Of a stretch of 64,000 nt of DNA, positions 46,944 to 59,779 are shown in pieces. The notes beneath the pieces were generated by a model that was given only the letters and a program-made list of their open reading frames with translations, was not told where the DNA came from and did no database searches. The stretch covers positions 30,963,501 to 31,027,500 of the forward strand of contig AP031355.1 of the NCBI GenBank assembly GCA_037833965.1, read 5' to 3'. Origin of the DNA: Marchantia polymorpha subsp. ruderalis (Eukaryota > Streptophyta > Marchantiopsida > Marchantiales > Marchantiaceae). Numbering within the stretch: the first letter of the stretch is position 1; each line of letters begins with the position of its first letter. The position numbers and the translations under genes are program-made.

Positions 46944-49900
46944 TTAATCATAACTTCCTGCTTCGGGTTGACTCTCTAAAGAGATAAGATCCAGAAGAAC
47001 TTTCCTCAAAATGTCCAGCGACAGGGGTCCAAGGAAACGCTGATGGTGCCCATTCTCAGAGACCATGTCTTCCTTTCCTGAAGATTCGTCCATACCAAAG
47101 CCCCAGGTTCTCATCCACCAATTGATGCAATGTGCTTTAACGTCGGGACACGCAACAATGGCAACGTCATCACAGCTCTCCAGCTGAAATACAACACTAA
47201 GAAGATCCCTTGAAACTTTCAATCCCATATTTACTGCTTCATCATGAAGCCACGAAACGAGCTCCGTCGCAATCTGCAAAGAAACATATGACAAGCTTTA
47301 GTTTCTACAGCGATGACGCCGTTGAGTGAACATAAGCAAGATGAACAAGTTTTCATAACGTTCGCATTTGGTAGATTCTTGACCTATAAGCCTCGTACCT
47401 GAAACAGTAAGAACGTGGGTAATTCGGATATGCCAACATTGTGGATATTTAATGGTAGAATCTCCTGTGGTGAAGTCTTAGAAGGGGCTTCAAACCGTGA
47501 CTCTCCTTCCAGCCCTTCCACTGTAAGAGATTCATCTCTTAAGACGATAGTGCACTGAAACCATGACTCCTTGTTTTCAGTTAAAGCGGCGTCTTTTCCT
47601 CTTTGCGAGGATACAGGAGTAACGAGGGAAAGGTCCCACGCAGAAACGCGAGGATGCCATGTGGGATGGAAAGACAGTTGCAGATGAGGAATTTCCGTAA
47701 CCTGTAGAAAACGTGAACAGATTTTAGTGGCAGTGAAGAAGAATTATACTTCTCGGCAGAAGCTCATTAAAAAAATAGATAATTACCTTGACACACACAC
47801 AACCTGACTAGGCCTAACCAATCTTCCCTTCACTTCATTGTTCCATCGAAGTTCACATAGTCAACTGAAACCACTTAAAGAGACGAGGCACATATTCAAC
47901 TGGCTGACAGCATTGATACCTGCTTCTCAAGCTCTGCCAGTACTCTGTTACATAAAACACGATGACGCATGATTGCCGAGAAATGTTTGATTGCACTGGC
48001 CCCATCCCCTGAAACCGACTCTTTTGCGGGTCCAGATGCACCCGTGGCCGATGAAGGTTCTCTCGTCTTCGTCAAAACTGGGGTGTCTACTGCGTTCTTC
48101 CCGTGGCCCAACTTAAAGGTCACTAATCCGTTGGGCAAAACGGTTGGATAACCAAAAACGCACTGATGAAAAGCCTGATGCAAACAAACAACCAACGCTC
48201 TTTCGTTTGGAATAATGCGTCGTCCGTACAACTTTAGGCTTGACCATTCAGCATCTGCTTTATCTAGAGTCTGAGAGTTTGTTGCTGATTTAGTAGGACC
48301 AAGCTTTCCACCGTCTTCGTCCTCATCGTTGCCGTCTTCGTCATCCTGAGCATCCGTGGGACCTAGGTCGTGATTGCGTTTGGCACTTTCCGAGAGCTCA
48401 AGAGTGAGACTGGCTGAGTGGCCAAGACTAAACTGCAAACAAGTATCACCGATTCCAAGAACATTCATACCGGAATTGGCCATTAAGGCTTCACGACCTA
48501 CCCATTCGAATACCTGCACAATACGAGAGACAATAATATTCAGTCACATATTTAAATTTGACAAGAAATCCGCGCTTAGGCAAAGAACAGCACACTGATG
48601 GTATACAGTAGATGTCTCGAAGGAGAGACAAGAAAATGTTCAGTAGTGCAGAAAGCTTGAAAATTCATATGTATACCTGTTCATCAAATATAACAGCCTG
48701 AATACGCCGTAGAACAACCTGTGCACCTTTCGCACCGGTGTCAACTCCTTCTCCAACTCCTCTATTTTGACTGCCTGCCACATCAGATCCTCTTGCTGGA
48801 TCCTCAACTTTGCCTATCCAGTCTTCATCTTTCACATCTTGGCGTTCCCAGACTGTGCGTCCAGGTTGCGTTGATCGGAGAGATATGTTCAGCTTGTTCA
48901 GAGGTTTCCCCGACGGAGTCAGTGCTTGGAGGAGGCCACTGACGTCCTGGTCAAGGTTCACCGATGCCAACGCCGCAGCTCTGGCAGATGATCCACTTGA
49001 GGAATCAGCTGGAAGAGGGAAAGATAAATCGATGGAAAATCCAGCGCTTCCACCCGGTCCAGCAGAGACACCTCTTTGACGCTTTACTTTCCAATTACGC
49101 TGAAGTCTGCAAGGCAGTTCAATGTCATAGTAGTCGAAACTTATGAAAGACACTTATGTATCAAGTTGGTAAAATTTCAACCTGCCACTAAGAAAATGTG
49201 ATTATTCAGTATCTTCTAAGTGCGTGATGCTAGGGCACTCCAAAGTACAAGCTTGCGTTGTAATCAACCTCATGAGTGCACCATAAAATACTGCCTCCCT
49301 TTCAACCTGCCGCTCCAGTGCTTGCGCAGTTTTTTTCAAGTACTTGCCGACTTCCTGAAAGTAACAGTTTGCACACATGTTATTAATAGAGCTACATTCC
49401 TCCCTACAATTGCAGATTGTTGGTCAACTGATGCCCAATATGACCTAAGAGAGCAACTCTGTCATCTAGAGTCGACATGTATACACACTTTTCCTCTTTG
49501 ACGACATTTAAACGAGAGTTTAATATCCACTGAGTGAGAACCTTACCCGAAACTTATTGTTCTTCGCGGCAGCACGGAGGCAGATCTCATTGAAAGTTTC
49601 GTGTGGTAACATCTTCGGCTTCATCATGTTCACAACCTGGACCGCCTCATTTGCTTCAACCTAAAACCAAAAACCTGTGTGAGTAGTTCGTTCTACACAG
49701 GTGGAAGATGCCAGTAAACTTCCCGTCGTCATCTATGACAAACCTGATTCGTCATGTATTTATGACCATTTAAGAAGAAACTGAAGCAGCTCGTTCGGCA
49801 CTGCATCTTGAAATAATAATAACCTCGAGTATGGACGCTTAATATAATGTTCGACCGTAATCATAAGATTTTTTCCTGTCATGGACTCAAGATCATGTGC

Positions 49901-51127
49901 AGAAGGTTCAAGATAGCGAGGAACAAGTCAGTTTGTGGCACATTCTTCTTCAGCTGTTTATATGATTCATAGAAGTCACATGGAGAGCTTTGAGAACTGG
50001 GACGTGAGCTCTAATTTCTTTACGGTGAACTCTTCACATGGAGAAAGTGAGAGAGTTCACCTTAACAAGAGATTGAAATGCTTGTTCCAGCTACGTAGAA
50101 TTCTTTCTTCAGAAAACCTTAGCCTCGGCTTTGATAGCAATGGCTATCATTAAGCAGCAATTATGTCCTCTTTGACAAAAGAAGACATTCATGCTGCTTA
50201 AAGATGAAGAAGCTACCGAAAGTGAACTCTTCATAGACTTTACTACTGGTCTTGGTGAAACAGGAACTGCATTGCATCATGATATGATCGCCCAGTATTC
50301 CTCTTACGGTCTCACTCCCAGAGGTGGTAACAGAGCAAGCAATCAAGTGTACTACGATGCTTACATAGAACACTGTAGAACAACGGATCACCAAAACCTA
50401 AATATACAGACCCACATAATCCCGACATTTTCGAGCTGTTCAGCTTGACTGTCTATAAGGGGTGAGAGCCTTACATGGGTTAGAAGATCAAGAATAATAT
50501 TCAGCTCCTGTTGTGCCTGTTGCAGGTTTTCAGCTAATCCTTGCCAAGGCCATGCTGCCGGTGGTGGTGGTGGAGCATCCTTTCCGGCCTTGATCTTTTT
50601 CGTATCTTTTTCAACAGTATGTCCGAAGTCTATTCGTGACAGCAAATGCAGGGGCTTTTCTTCAGGAGTCGGCTCACTACAAAGTACAATACAAATCCGT
50701 CAGATGAAAGATACCACTGACTTGTATGCAAGCATTTAGAAACAGCTTTTACTAAACATTTCGACTACATTTACCATACACATAGGCTACGGATCTGTCA
50801 CCGTCACTCTAACGTCACTCCTAACCCCTAAACCCGCAACTTAGATAAAGTCATGGATGTTATTGCTTGAGAAATGGGAAAGAATTGACGCGGCCAAGCA
50901 CGGGAATTTGCCAAAAAAAAAGTTCTCGTCATTTGTATATCGAGAAAATGTCAGTGTAAGGGGTCCAATCGAACTAGAGAAGAAAGATCACACAAGCAGA
51001 AGCAAAAATTATAACACTCCATACTGACTCACATTGGTAAAATTTCCAATCCAGCCTCCTCCAAAGCTAGAACGCGCTTCAATGGGAGCTTGTCCAGTGT
51101 AACCACCAGGCTACCCGGGGGCGCCAT
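46944..51127 (-). CDS. MED17: Mediator complex subunit 17 (MED17)
   Basis: Eight exons on minus: 51127-51033, 50676-50475, 49660-49547, 49354-49269, 49106-48677, 48513-47920, 47701-47399 and 47273-46944. All have GT/AG borders and matching phases, giving 717 residues. MED17 is a head-module scaffold of the Mediator complex, which links transcription factors to RNA polymerase II in the nucleus. Family signs: N-terminus LVVTLDKLPLKRVLALEEAG; RIDFGHTVEKD; AENLQQAQQELNIILDLL; the hallmark RLQRNWKVKRQR at about 166-177; FGYPTVLPNGL; and a C-terminal IATELVSWLHDEA...LSLDILRKVLLDLI block. These align block by block with Arabidopsis MED17. A very acidic insert (DDEDGNDEDEDGG) lies in exon 6, and a Pro run (PPPPPAAWPW) in exon 2. 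No break was seen, so it should be functional. Confidence 0.95.
50826..50835. promoter_or_regulatory. telomere-like motif in MED17 intron 1
   Basis: CCCTAAACCC, a permutation of the plant telomere repeat and related to the telo-box, lies in intron 1 (50677-51032), about 290 bp inside the gene. Such motifs near plant transcription starts can enhance expression. It may be chance. Confidence 0.35.
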
Positions 51128-52430
51128 GGCCGCCAGAGCAGAGAGTCGAATCGCCCTCCTTGACCGACTTCTCCCCCTATTCTAACATTCCAACAGATAT
51201 CAAATCAAATGTGCACCGCTATCGCAGCTGATACACCCGTCCAATCTCTCATTTCTCACAGACATCGAGTAAAAAGAGAACTGGTGAATCCTCAGCACAA
51301 AATTTGCTCCTATCAGTCGAAGCCTTCTTGCGATCTCCAAATCCTCATTTACTCGAGGAAAGCGAACTGCGACGAACAAGCTGGTACCGGAAGGGCGGAG
51401 TAATTTTGAACGATGTCCTGCAACGTCCACTCGGTTTCAGTCGCAACATGGCGGAAGTTACTTCCACAGTGAAGCGCACGCACAAATTCTCCGTCATGGG
51501 ACAGTGTGCAGAGGGATCCGCAACTCCAGGTCGACTTGTTCATCTCTTCTCGTTGACACAGATAAAGGAGGTTTTCTCTGAAGATATTGGGTCCAGAACC
51601 TCTTAAACTTTTGGTTCATTACTAAGGGGTTTAGTTTCTATCATATATTCAATGTAATCGAACTGTCTTATATTTTAAGTGATTATCGAATCGAAATTAT
51701 CATGCTTATAAAATTTTAGGTAATATAAATTTGATCATGCAGAGTGACATTTATTAAGATTGAAAGTTTTATTTATGTAAATCTTCTCAAAGCCACATGT
51801 CAAAAGATTGTATACCGACGATTCTTTCTACTCGTTCCTATTTACTATGTAAATTCCAAAAGTAGATATTGTGTTGTAGATTTAATCAAGTGCTAACAAC
51901 CCATTGACTTTTTTCACAATGAATAAATACATTCCGAGTGAAAATTTGAATGTTATAGTATAGATACTCCCAAGGTTTAATCTTCATTTGCAACATTAGT
52001 GAAAAAAAGGTTATGCAAAATTATGAGTAAAGTCAAAAGCTTGAGCGGTTCATGATCCCGTACTACATTCACATCAACCCAAATATTTTACTTCTAGAAA
52101 AAACCTAAATTGTGTCTTTGACAACTTTCATGAGTTATATTTTATAGTGATAATTAAACCAGCTTTATGAATTAAATGTAAGCTAATCTGAGTTACAAAA
52201 ATACATGAATTCACCCCTAACCCTATTCATGATTAGTCAAATTAATTTACACGAGTTATCTCCAACTTTTTTCATGTTGTCATAATACTCGTAATTTTTA
52301 TAAATATTTTGTAAAAATCTTAGAAAAAACCCTAACATAATTTAATCTTTAAGCTAGAACCAAGTCATAGTCAAAACATGATAGACTAAGATACTTTAAA
52401 AAGATAACAATTGGTAATAAATTTTTATTT
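51128..52430. other. upstream side of MED17 and AT-rich intergenic DNA
   Basis: The first 450 bp or so (to about 51600) are GC-richer with overlapping short frames and probably hold the MED17 promoter and leader. Beyond that the sequence is AT-rich with no gene. Confidence 0.4.
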
Positions 52431-53560
52431 GTGCTCCTTATGCAAAACCTTTAAAATAACACAATATGTCATTAAACTCTCTAGTTGATTAATTCTGGTG
52501 AACATAACAATTGAATTTGACAAACTCAATCTTTTCATCAAAATTTGCATCCTATTAAAGTGATATTTGATGTTCATGTGTTTCATTTGACTCTTCATCA
52601 TTTAATTTGTAATCCTAACACACAATTTAACTATCACAAAGAAGATTGGTAGCTTTTTATTTCATATCCAGATAAATATGTTCAATCAAAAACTCTAATC
52701 TTTTGTTAGATGATTTCTTAAAAAAAATCATCAAACAAAAAATCGTAATTTTGAAAAATCTTGAAATACATAAAAATCCACTTCAAAGCTTTGTTAAAAG
52801 TAATCTAAACTCATTTGAAGTAAGGTATGTTTGACGTGTAATGCACACATTGAATGTATTTGTCTTAAATTGATCATATTTATATTTTCAACAAATCCAT
52901 ATTAACATAACTTGCCAAGATCATATTGGATTTAGCCAAACTTTTCATCTTAAATTCAACATAGGCTTCAACTGACATTTTGCATTTGTCAATATTGGGT
53001 TGATTTTTTGTTAAAATGTACAAGTCTATAATGTAGAATACTAGACTAATGATATTCATGATTCATGTACAATACTTTCAATCATACACACTTCATGAAA
53101 TTTTCTGTGTATTAATGAATTCATCAAATCTTGCATTTTATTGCATGGGGAGCTTGCTACAATATATGTAATGATTTCAACAATCTACACATCGACTTTA
53201 TGGATTTTCTTTTCAAAATTTATTTATTATTTTATATAGATTTTATATTCTAAAAATCCTTAGTAAGATGTTGTAACATTGATCAGATCAAGTGCATGTA
53301 TTAATCAAATTGTAGCATGTTTTGATACAATTAAGAAAAATTTTTTGTAATTTATTTATTTGACTCTTGAAATTTTCTTGCTATCAATTTGACTATATAA
53401 ATACTTTTTGATCTTTTTTACAATAATTTTCTGCTTATACATCAACTTATTGTCATGAAAAGATTGACTCTTTCGAAGTTTCATTAAGTTCATATGTTAT
53501 TATCAATTACCAATTGCAATTCATGATTCATAATAGAATTTCATTCTGTTTTATTGATAG
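52430..53560 (-). mobile_element. Ty1/copia LTR retroelement fossil (pol)
   Basis: Minus-strand remnant parallel to the fossil at 14180-15740. The RNase H end lies at about 52500, and similar segments follow in the same order up to about 53540. Highly AT-shifted with many breaks, so old. The 3' flank at 52380-52480 also resembles 42900-43000. The 5' part may extend into 53560-55100 but is no longer recognisable. Confidence 0.55.
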
Positions 53561-56160
53561 AAATTTCAATTACATTAAAATTTCATTAAATCTATATCCT
53601 TTAAATGGGTTGGAAGTGATTTATAATACAGTAGTATAATATCACTTATATAATATCACAACTATACATACATATCCATAGATTTAACATACTCCCTTAT
53701 AAAATTTGCTTTTGCTAGTTCAAATTGCTGATTGAGAACAATTTGATATCGAAACATGGTTGAAGTTGCTTAAAACTCTGAACAACACTCTAAGAAAATT
53801 ACTACTAAACACGATTCAAATTGAGATTCTCTACATGATTTTCTTAAGGTGAAATATCAAAACCTGCCGTAACAGCAATAGACTGAATTATGGGGCAGAC
53901 AATAAGACGAACTCATCTGGAAATATGATGAATGCAATGCTATAAAACACTACTCCTTTTTATAATATGGCTGATTAGCTAAATTTGTATGTGTTTTTTC
54001 CTTTGAATGCTGTCATGATGTTGACGACAACAGTAATATTACTTAGAAGTAACTTACGTTATTACTCATAGAGAGAAAAGAAAAGAAAAGATCAAGCACA
54101 ACTCTCTTTCAAATCATTTGCTTCAAATTCTTCGTACTAATCATGTGTATAAAGACCTCTATGATCTTATCAAATGAGCTATTTATCACAATTCTTTATT
54201 CGTTTATATGAGGAAGACATTGATAATTAAATTCATATTTTTGAAAACATGAAGTAGAATTTTTTTAATGTAATTAAAAATATTAATATTCAGATTATGT
54301 GAATTTTTAAAATCTGCTCCAATAAAAATCAAATCTTATTTTTGAAAGAGTTTGTTCCTTCATTGATCTATATTGAAATCTTGTTAAATATAATCTAAAT
54401 CAAACATATTTTTATCCACACCAATAAAATAATTAGATTTGATATTGATTGATCCATAATCAGTTTGATTTATTTAACAAAAAAATATTTCAAGAAAAAT
54501 TTGGATCACTACTATCAAATGATTAAGATTTTAAAATAGAAGCAGAAGGATTCATAAAATACCTAAAAAAATTGATTTGAATGAATGAGATCTAAATTTT
54601 GAATTTGATGCTATTTTTAAATGGAATAGAATTTTTCCAGCATATATCAACAAAAAATGAATTCATCACTTTCAGAAAAAAATAATTTAATATGTTATTA
54701 TGGAAATGCTTGTGCTTCACACAATGTAATTGTGATTACTTGCAGATTAAAATGTAAATATGTTATCAAATAATGATGAATTTTTCTTCAAATTTCAATT
54801 ACTATGACATCACAAACTTTGTTTATAATATTTTCATTAAAATTTATCAGATTATGTACAAATTTTTAGAAAATTACATGCAATTGTATTGTTCAAGATC
54901 TACGTATTTAAGTTATACATCTTTGGATCAAAAAACTTAATCATTTCATACACAAAGATTCCTATCTTTTTGGATTTATTTTATTCAGATTTTTTACATT
55001 ATTTTTCTTTTGAAAAAATCTTCAGATCATAAAAATCCAAAAGAACGAGCATTAAAAATATCATTATGGATGTCACAGAAAGAAATTGTTGATAATATCA
55101 ACAAACCAAATGAAATTTTATGATAACAATTTTTTTAAACAATTTCAAATTTTCTTGGAAATTCCAGTCTCCAGATGTTGCTGAAATGATATAACTTATT
55201 GTTGATTGTTGTAACTTTATTTACTTCAAAACTTACTATCAACAGTCATAAAATCCAATGAAAATGTTGTTGTACATCTTTGTACAAGACCCGAGGTTGA
55301 AATACTACAGGCAAGGTCACTAAAAAACACCACATAAAATTTATAAAATCTTGAAACGCATTTTCAGCAAATCTTGTCCAAGAGGTCTGCTTGTTAAAGC
55401 AATAACAATATTATTAAAAATCAATTATCTATAAAATTGACTTTTGGGTGATGAGATGGCATATGTTCTAATTCTAATGATTGGCAAGATATTAGGAGAG
55501 TAAAATGTGCAAATGAGTGAACAGGAATGTAAACTGAAGTTATAGCTGAAATTTTCTGGGCTCCAGCTACCGGAGAAAGAGAAAAAGTTATCTGGAGTGC
55601 CGTGGCTTACTCCATGAGCACCTCCCATTTTGAAAAACACCCGCACCGGACATGGAAAGCCTGTCAAGTTGATCACGTTCCGTTCACGACTGCGCCGATT
55701 TACTTTTCCAAGGCGATGCATGTGGGGCTTGCAAATTGACTCGAGGTCTTGTCCAATACAATGACAATGCGGGTTTCAGGCTTGAGGCAATGCATGACAC
55801 CAAAGAAATCAAGATCATGGAATATAGTCACCACCGTAATTTTAGTCATCATGCATTGCAGGTGGTTCACAAAGGCCTGCCATTGACCACACTATCGGCG
55901 TCTTAGCTTCAGCACTTGAAGATGAGCAATAATTCAGCCCTCTTAGATGGCTGAGAAATTACACTAAAGGATTCAAACGCAGTCAAACGCGTTTATTGAA
56001 GCTGTGGATCATAAGACGAGCCTTACTCTCCTCTGTGCACCGGATTCGAGATTATATTCTAAAACATCTCTTTCTTGAAACGTGCTATGAACTAAACTTG
56101 TAGTGTAAAGACATTATCAACAATCCTGAGGAGCTTTCGAGCAACACATCTATAAGAAGC
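53561..56160. other. AT-rich DNA, then upstream region of the germin-like gene
   Basis: Up to about 55450 very AT-rich debris, possibly the 5' part of the copia fossil. From about 55500 composition is normal and a minus-strand frame at 55721-55425 is open but unrecognised. The last several hundred bases are the likely promoter of the germin-like gene. Confidence 0.4.
56151..56158 (+). promoter_or_regulatory. possible TATA box of the germin-like gene
   Basis: TATAAGAA about 120 bp before the ATG, leaving a leader of about 90 nt, a normal plant arrangement. Chosen by position and sequence only. Confidence 0.35.
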
Positions 56161-56273
56161 TCAAGTTAAGAACAATACCCTGGTCTACTATGTCCTCTCA
56201 ATAGCTAAAGAAAGCTTACAACGCTTGCCTTAGCTTTCTAAGCTTTTTGTAGTGATTTCTGGCCACTTCAATC

Positions 56274-56927
56274 ATGACTCGCAGTCCAATCGCATTCGGG
56301 GTCTTTCTCTTCGGTTTGGTTTCGACGATTGTGTTTGCTTCGGATCCTGAGCCAACGACTGATTTTGTCCTTCCACGAGGTGTAGACTCTGCGATTCTCG
56401 ATGGCAATTATTTCACCTCCACAATCCTGAGAAACGACACAATGGGATCAGGACCTTACTCGACGACGACCCAAGTCTCTGTTGAAAATTTTCCAGCTCT
56501 ACAAGGATTGGGCATATCCATGTCACTCGCTCGGTATTCACCCGGAGCCGTTGTGAGACCCCAAATACATCCTCGGGCCACGGAGCTTCTCTACGTTTTG
56601 GAAGGAACACTGGATGTGGGCTTTATCGACAGCACCAACAAGTTGTTCAGGCAGACCCTCCAGACAGGGGATCTGTGGCTGGTGCCCCAGGGAATGGTTC
56701 ACTTTCTCAGTAATCTCAACGACACCAGCGAAGCAAGGGCCGTGGCAGCATTCACCCGCTCAAATCCAGGGTATATTGATGTAGCTGCAAGTATTTTCGG
56801 ATCGAACGAGCGAATTTCGAAACAGGTCCTTTCCAAGTCCTTCAAGGTTTATGAAAGTGTCATACAAACTCTGTTTGAAGCTCAAGAACAAGAACCCATC
56901 TCGAGCTCAGTGAGAGCTTCTCCGTGA
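56274..56927 (+). CDS. germin-like protein (cupin), first metal-site His replaced
   Basis: Single-exon frame of 217 residues from the ATG at 56274. An N-terminal signal peptide (about 1-22, AFGVFLFGLVSTIVFA) sends it to the apoplast. A single cupin domain follows. Germin box 1 reads GAVVRPQIHPRATELLYVLE: the usual H-x-H is Q-x-H, so the first of the three metal-binding histidines is missing while the second His and the Glu remain. Box 2, GDLWLVPQGMVHFLSN, is complete. The N-terminal cysteine pair of classical germins is absent, as in some moss germin-like proteins. Likely forms cell-wall oligomers; oxalate oxidase or superoxide dismutase activity is doubtful without the first His. N-x-S/T sites occur (NDT, NDT). 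The Ser-rich C-terminal tail is short. Confidence 0.93.
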   Translation: MTRSPIAFGVFLFGLVSTIVFASDPEPTTDFVLPRGVDSAILDGNYFTSTILRNDTMGSGPYSTTTQVSVENFPALQGLGISMSLARYSPGAVVRPQIHPRATELLYVLEGTLDVGFIDSTNKLFRQTLQTGDLWLVPQGMVHFLSNLNDTSEARAVAAFTRSNPGYIDVAASIFGSNERISKQVLSKSFKVYESVIQTLFEAQEQEPISSSVRASP

Positions 56928-59139
56928 ACTCAGTTGGCCGTTCTCAGATGCAGCCTTTTTGTAACTCATACTCAGAGTCACAAAAGAATTCCCAACAACC
57001 CTTTCATCCACCAGCAGTATATATCCTCTGTAGTCTAGTTTATGCTTTGTGATCTGACAAGAAGTTTGAAAGGAAGTACGTTCAATATCTTATTCAGCAG
57101 CTGAACTTCTCCAGCTACTGTGTTTGAAAATGTCAAAATTTTCAATTTTCAAACTCTGCTCACTTGTCGGACAACTTAGACTACGTTCACTTTACAAAAG
57201 CATTTGTAAATGTTGCTTGTGTCCGTTCGAAGGACTGCAGGTAGAACATTCAGATGACTATTGGTCACATCATCTGCTGAACAATTTTTTCGTCCGTACT
57301 ATGTATAAAAATTGACTCTGTATGTTGTTGTAGTCAATCTCTAAGGTGCGTCGCATTATGAGGTACTTGTAAGGAGGATACAGAAAATCGCTCGCAATCT
57401 CGAATGGACATGTACTCGATGTACATGTACTACAGCAGCGCAGACGCAAAAATCTGCAGGTTACCTTCGTATCTCCAATTCGCAAGATGATAAACTATCA
57501 GTCTAGTGATGGTTAATGACTTGAACCAGATTAATTTGTTGATCACTTGCTCCACTTTGGACTAGAAAGAGTCGTCAGGACCGAATGCAGGATTCCATAG
57601 ATATTTTGTGGAGAGTGCTGGAAGAGAGAACCTTGATTTAGAGGGACTGAATATCTCTTGCCTTGACGTTTACATAATGTAGATCTCATCTCGTTGTCCC
57701 AAATCGTTCTGAGTAATTAGCTTCTTTCGAAGAACTCATTGGTGAACCATGAGGGGTCTCACACCGTCCGAATGTCCATTAGCCTGAAATTGGTTCTTGC
57801 CAACAGAAGTGGTTATAGTGTGTTCCTGTTCGAGTGACTGACTGACAACTGCAGTCAGTTGCATCTACTTTCCTCTCCTTTTCTTCACCTCGGAGCCTTG
57901 AATCAAGAATTATTAAAAGAAAGAAACAAGATGCAAAAGACCCGTCAAGATGACTAGGCTGACTTCTGGTTTCCATTCTCAGATTTTCGATTGAACTGAG
58001 TTTAAGTATCCACTCAAACCTGCAGCACATTCACCTGCCGAACCTTATCTGGTTTACCTTTTGTTTACATGCAAGAACAAAGACACCCTCTCAAAGTTCT
58101 AGTGGAGAACATGCTTTTAGTCATCTACAGTGAAAGTATCAGCTCTAACGTTGACAATGATTCCTGATCCACATTCTATAAATGAGTACAAAGCTTTTTT
58201 CTGCTTTCAAAAGTCAACATGATAAAGTCGGAGATCTTCTCAACCAGGAGATTGGAATTGAAGTTCACACTATCTTTTTAGGATTTTTTGTTTTTTTAAT
58301 CTTCATAGTAAGTGTATGAGATACTACAAAAGTGTCCTAACAACTCAAACAGTAAAAATTGATGAAGAATGTGCATAAATGAGTCGGTTTCCAATTGTTA
58401 AGTGATCCAACATGCTGAAAAGTGGTGCTTTATAATCCCAAAAAGTAACGCTGGACACCAGAGTACACCAGAGTGGTACCAATAGTACACTTCTGCTGCC
58501 TATTGCTCTGCCTCTCCAATCAGAAATTTGCTTATGTATGAAACAGAATTACCTCAAAGTCAAACATTCGGTATTCTATTGATGATGGAAAACTCTCCTT
58601 TACAAAGTCAGAGCCAAGGCAAAACACTCTATACTATCAACATCAATATATTTAGCATTCGTTCTATCATAACTATGATTGTAGTTCCGGAACCAATACT
58701 TTTTACACTTTTGTAAGCTTTGGCTCTCTCTTTTTCTCTTCAGAGCATCTTTGAGCAATTGGGACTCTCAAAATTCTTTGAGACCATCTTGAGAGCATGT
58801 CTGAGTTTCAATTGAGAGACTATAGACGTCAATTTCAAAATGAATTTGACCTGGTTCAAATAAATTTTGTGGAACAATTCATGGTTTGGATGCTCTAAAT
58901 ATATCAACTAGTTTGAGTATTCTAAACTTCCAGATATTCAAGCAATAACTTGCACAATTTCATAAAAATCAAAATCGCAATTGTCATATTTAGTAAGAGA
59001 GATGTACTTAGAAGACAACATACCAGTTTTCCCTTCATTGTTGTTGTGTTTAGTTAAGAAGATTTTGAAATGATACTTGTCAAATTTTACTCTTCCATTT
59101 GTAAATTGCATTTTGGAATTGAAGCTCCGAGTTCATACG
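56928..59139. other. 3' flank of the germin-like gene and intergenic DNA
   Basis: No further gene recognised. Short palindromes occur near 57408-57432 (GACATGTAC/GTACATGTAC). A short direct repeat (ACACCAGAGT) lies near 58455-58475. Composition turns AT-rich after about 58700. Confidence 0.4.
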
Positions 59140-59387
59140 ATGCTAGCTACCATCAAGGTTTGCAGTATTATTGATTAGCCTCCAGCTATCAATCTATACA
59201 ACAAGTTTATCCAAGCCAGAGAAAACACATTGCACAACCACAAGGAAGTGACTCACATACCCATTTCATGGATGAAGTAAAGTCGAGCACAGTCATGACT
59301 TGCAGAGAGACGAGTAATGAATAGTGATCTGGATGGAACATGGTAAGAGTGATCAGCTACTACAACAGTCTTGATGGTAGCTAGCAT
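59140..59387. repeat. long imperfect hairpin, 18-bp perfect terminal arms
   Basis: ATGCTAGCTACCATCAAG at 59140-59157 is exactly complementary to 59370-59387. The inward 20 bp or so show further partial pairing, and the middle has a small hairpin around TTCATGGATGAA. The 248-bp unit is less AT-rich than its surroundings. It could be a MITE-like insertion or a long microRNA-type precursor; no known microRNA was recognised. Confidence 0.6.
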
Positions 59388-59779
59388 GAAATCAAGATGT
59401 TAAGAAGTCACAATCTAGAAAAAAAATTGAGTTCCATGTTGCATGGTAACATTCTCAAAAATTTGGAGAAGAATTCAGAGGGATAGATTGTAGTTGTTCA
59501 GAGTATACAATCGGTATAATACGATATGGAGAAAAACTTCACTTTTAGAAAGTTTCATTTCATAACACTGTGATTTCAACATGGAAGATGTGAATCATGT
59601 GTGAATATATGATCTCCAACATATAAAGTATAAAATATGGATTGATTTATACTTTTTTGAAGATTATGATATTGAATCTTAGTATACTTATGACTATACA
59701 TTGATCTTGGAAAGATTATATGAATCTTGTTTGTACAAGAAAACTCATGACTCTTTCAATAAGTTTAAGCAAAATATAT

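Noticed and set aside
47969-48151. Plus-strand frames within 47.9-49.1 kb
   Set aside because: Shadows of MED17 exons 5 and 6.
56216-56610. Minus-strand frames across the germin-like gene
   Set aside because: Shadows of the germin-like coding sequence.
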